In this document: piece after piece, positions 4,442-5,231 of the stretch
Numbering within the stretch: the stretch's first letter is position 1
Layout: every line of letters begins with the position of its first letter
Origin: an uncultured Hungatella sp.
GTDB taxonomy: Bacteria > Bacillota > Clostridia > Lachnospirales > Lachnospiraceae
Direction: 5' to 3'
Length of the DNA stretch: 5,231 nucleotides
NCBI GenBank assembly: GCA_959018155.1
Contig: CAUEKH010000218.1
Span: 1 to 5,231 of the forward strand
Position numbers and translations under genes: made by a program
Notes under the pieces: generated by a model
What the model saw: only the letters and a program-made list of their open reading frames with translations
Told to the model about the DNA's origin: nothing
Databases searched by the model: none

Positions 4442-5231
4442 ATGACGAAAAAGAATTTAAGAAAAGTATCGCTTGGTCTGGCAGCCGCTATGGCGCTTAC
4501 TACACTGAGCGGCTGTTCCGGTGGAGGCAACACTGCCAAGGAGACTGAAAAAGCAACAGAGAAGGCTGCAACAGAGACAACACAGGCAGCCGGAGGCGAG
4601 AAGACAGATGCGCCTGCAGAAACAGAAGCTGCAGCTGAGGCAACTACCTATCCGATTCAGACAGATGAAAGCCTGGTATACTGGGGACCGTTAAACTCCA
4701 ACGTTTCCGCAAACTTTACAAACCTGGGCGATACCGAGATTGGTAAACAGTGGCAGGAGCAGGTCGGCGTGAAGATTGAATTCCAGCACCCGACAACAGG
4801 ACAGGATAAGGAACAGTTCAACTTAATCATTGCAGACGGCAATTATCCTGATTTATGGGATTACAACTGGCTTGATGCCAATGTATATCCAGGCGGCGCT
4901 GCCAAGGCAATCGAAGATGGCATTATCCTGGAACTGAATGATTTATTTGATAAATACTGCCCGAACATCAAGGCATATCTGGAAGCCAATCCTGATATGG
5001 ACCAGGCTATCAAGACCGATGATGGTAAGTACTTCGCTTTCCCGGCTATCCGTGAATCCGATAACTTATGTACCAGCATGGGCCCGATGATGAGAGCTGA
5101 CTGGTTAAAGGAATGCGGACTGGAAGCACCGGAAACTATTGATGAGTGGCACACCGCTTTAACAGCATTTAAAGATAAAATGGGCGCTGTTGCTCCATTT
5201 ACCTGGAACAACCAGTCATACGTACAGGATA
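4442..5231 (+). CDS. ABC transporter substrate-binding lipoprotein, LplA/YtcQ-like (carbohydrate), N-terminal part
   Basis: The first 263 residues of an extracellular solute-binding lipoprotein; the frame runs open through the right edge. Relatives are usually about 500-560 residues, so roughly half is visible. Residues 1-24 are a signal peptide ending in the lipobox L-S-G-C with lipidated Cys25. A Lys/Glu/Thr/Ala-rich tether spans about 26-70. The folded domain starts near YWGPLN (80-85), with EIGKQWQEQVGVKIEFQHP (99-117) and FNLIIADGNYPDLWDYNW (126-143), the typical start of family 1 sugar-binding proteins of the LplA/YtcQ branch, often named putative aldouronate transport proteins. Such proteins deliver oligosaccharides to LplB/YtcP-type permeases, expected further right. 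The divergent AraC gene probably controls it. The substrate cannot be deduced from this fragment. Confidence 0.9.
   Translation, partial: MTKKNLRKVSLGLAAAMALTTLSGCSGGGNTAKETEKATEKAATETTQAAGGEKTDAPAETEAAAEATTYPIQTDESLVYWGPLNSNVSANFTNLGDTEIGKQWQEQVGVKIEFQHPTTGQDKEQFNLIIADGNYPDLWDYNWLDANVYPGGAAKAIEDGIILELNDLFDKYCPNIKAYLEANPDMDQAIKTDDGKYFAFPAIRESDNLCTSMGPMMRADWLKECGLEAPETIDEWHTALTAFKDKMGAVAPFTWNNQSYVQD

Noticed and set aside
4357..5211. Three minus-strand frames (4357-4539, 4657-4842, 4861-5211)
   Set aside because: All lie opposite the sugar-type binding protein, whose signal peptide, lipobox and family motifs are clear on the plus strand.
1..5231. Defence, phage, mobile or CRISPR content
   Set aside because: No transposase, integrase, nuclease, regular repeat-spacer array or terminal repeats were seen; the genes are ordinary transport, regulation and surface functions.

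Overview
The window looks like part of a Gram-positive gut Clostridia chromosome, probably Lachnospiraceae (Clostridium/Enterocloster/Hungatella-like). This is inferred from strong GGAGG ribosome binding sites, intrinsic hairpin terminators, lipoprotein signal peptides followed by Thr/Ala/Glu-rich tethers, a secreted protein with choline-binding-type repeats, and an LplA/YtcQ-type sugar-binding lipoprotein next to an AraC regulator. No mobile element, tRNA, rRNA or CRISPR array was found.

Layout. Positions 1-1497 (minus) hold the first 499 residues of a family 5 (oligopeptide/dipeptide/nickel type) ABC substrate-binding lipoprotein; its C-terminus lies beyond the left edge. A 380 bp divergent spacer (1498-1877) carries a near-consensus promoter for this gene, an intrinsic-terminator-like hairpin inside its leader, small dyads, and a plus-strand extended -10 promoter. 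That promoter serves a 298-residue secreted cell-wall-binding-repeat protein (1878-2774). A strong hairpin at 2799-2842 separates this gene from the convergent AraC-family regulator (2916-3824, minus).

A long AT-rich spacer (3825-4441, 617 bp) follows. It contains the AraC promoter, an isolated plus-strand extended -10 promoter about 140 bp ahead of a perfect U-tailed terminator (a small RNA or long-leader attenuator candidate), tandem repeats, possible operators and a foldable leader. It leads into a second substrate-binding lipoprotein (4442 to the right edge, 263 residues visible).

Functional reading. The AraC protein has a cupin sensor domain and is divergent from the sugar-type binding protein, the usual arrangement for a local regulator of a carbohydrate uptake operon whose permeases would lie to the right. 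The left-hand peptide-type transporter is a separate unit. The cell-wall-binding protein is monocistronic. No gene belongs to an evidently undescribed system. The most interesting material is non-coding: the candidate small RNA with 14-nt complementarity to the sugar transporter leader, the repeated GAACTGT elements, and the early terminator in the peptide-transporter leader. These are readings by eye; no folding or database search was run.
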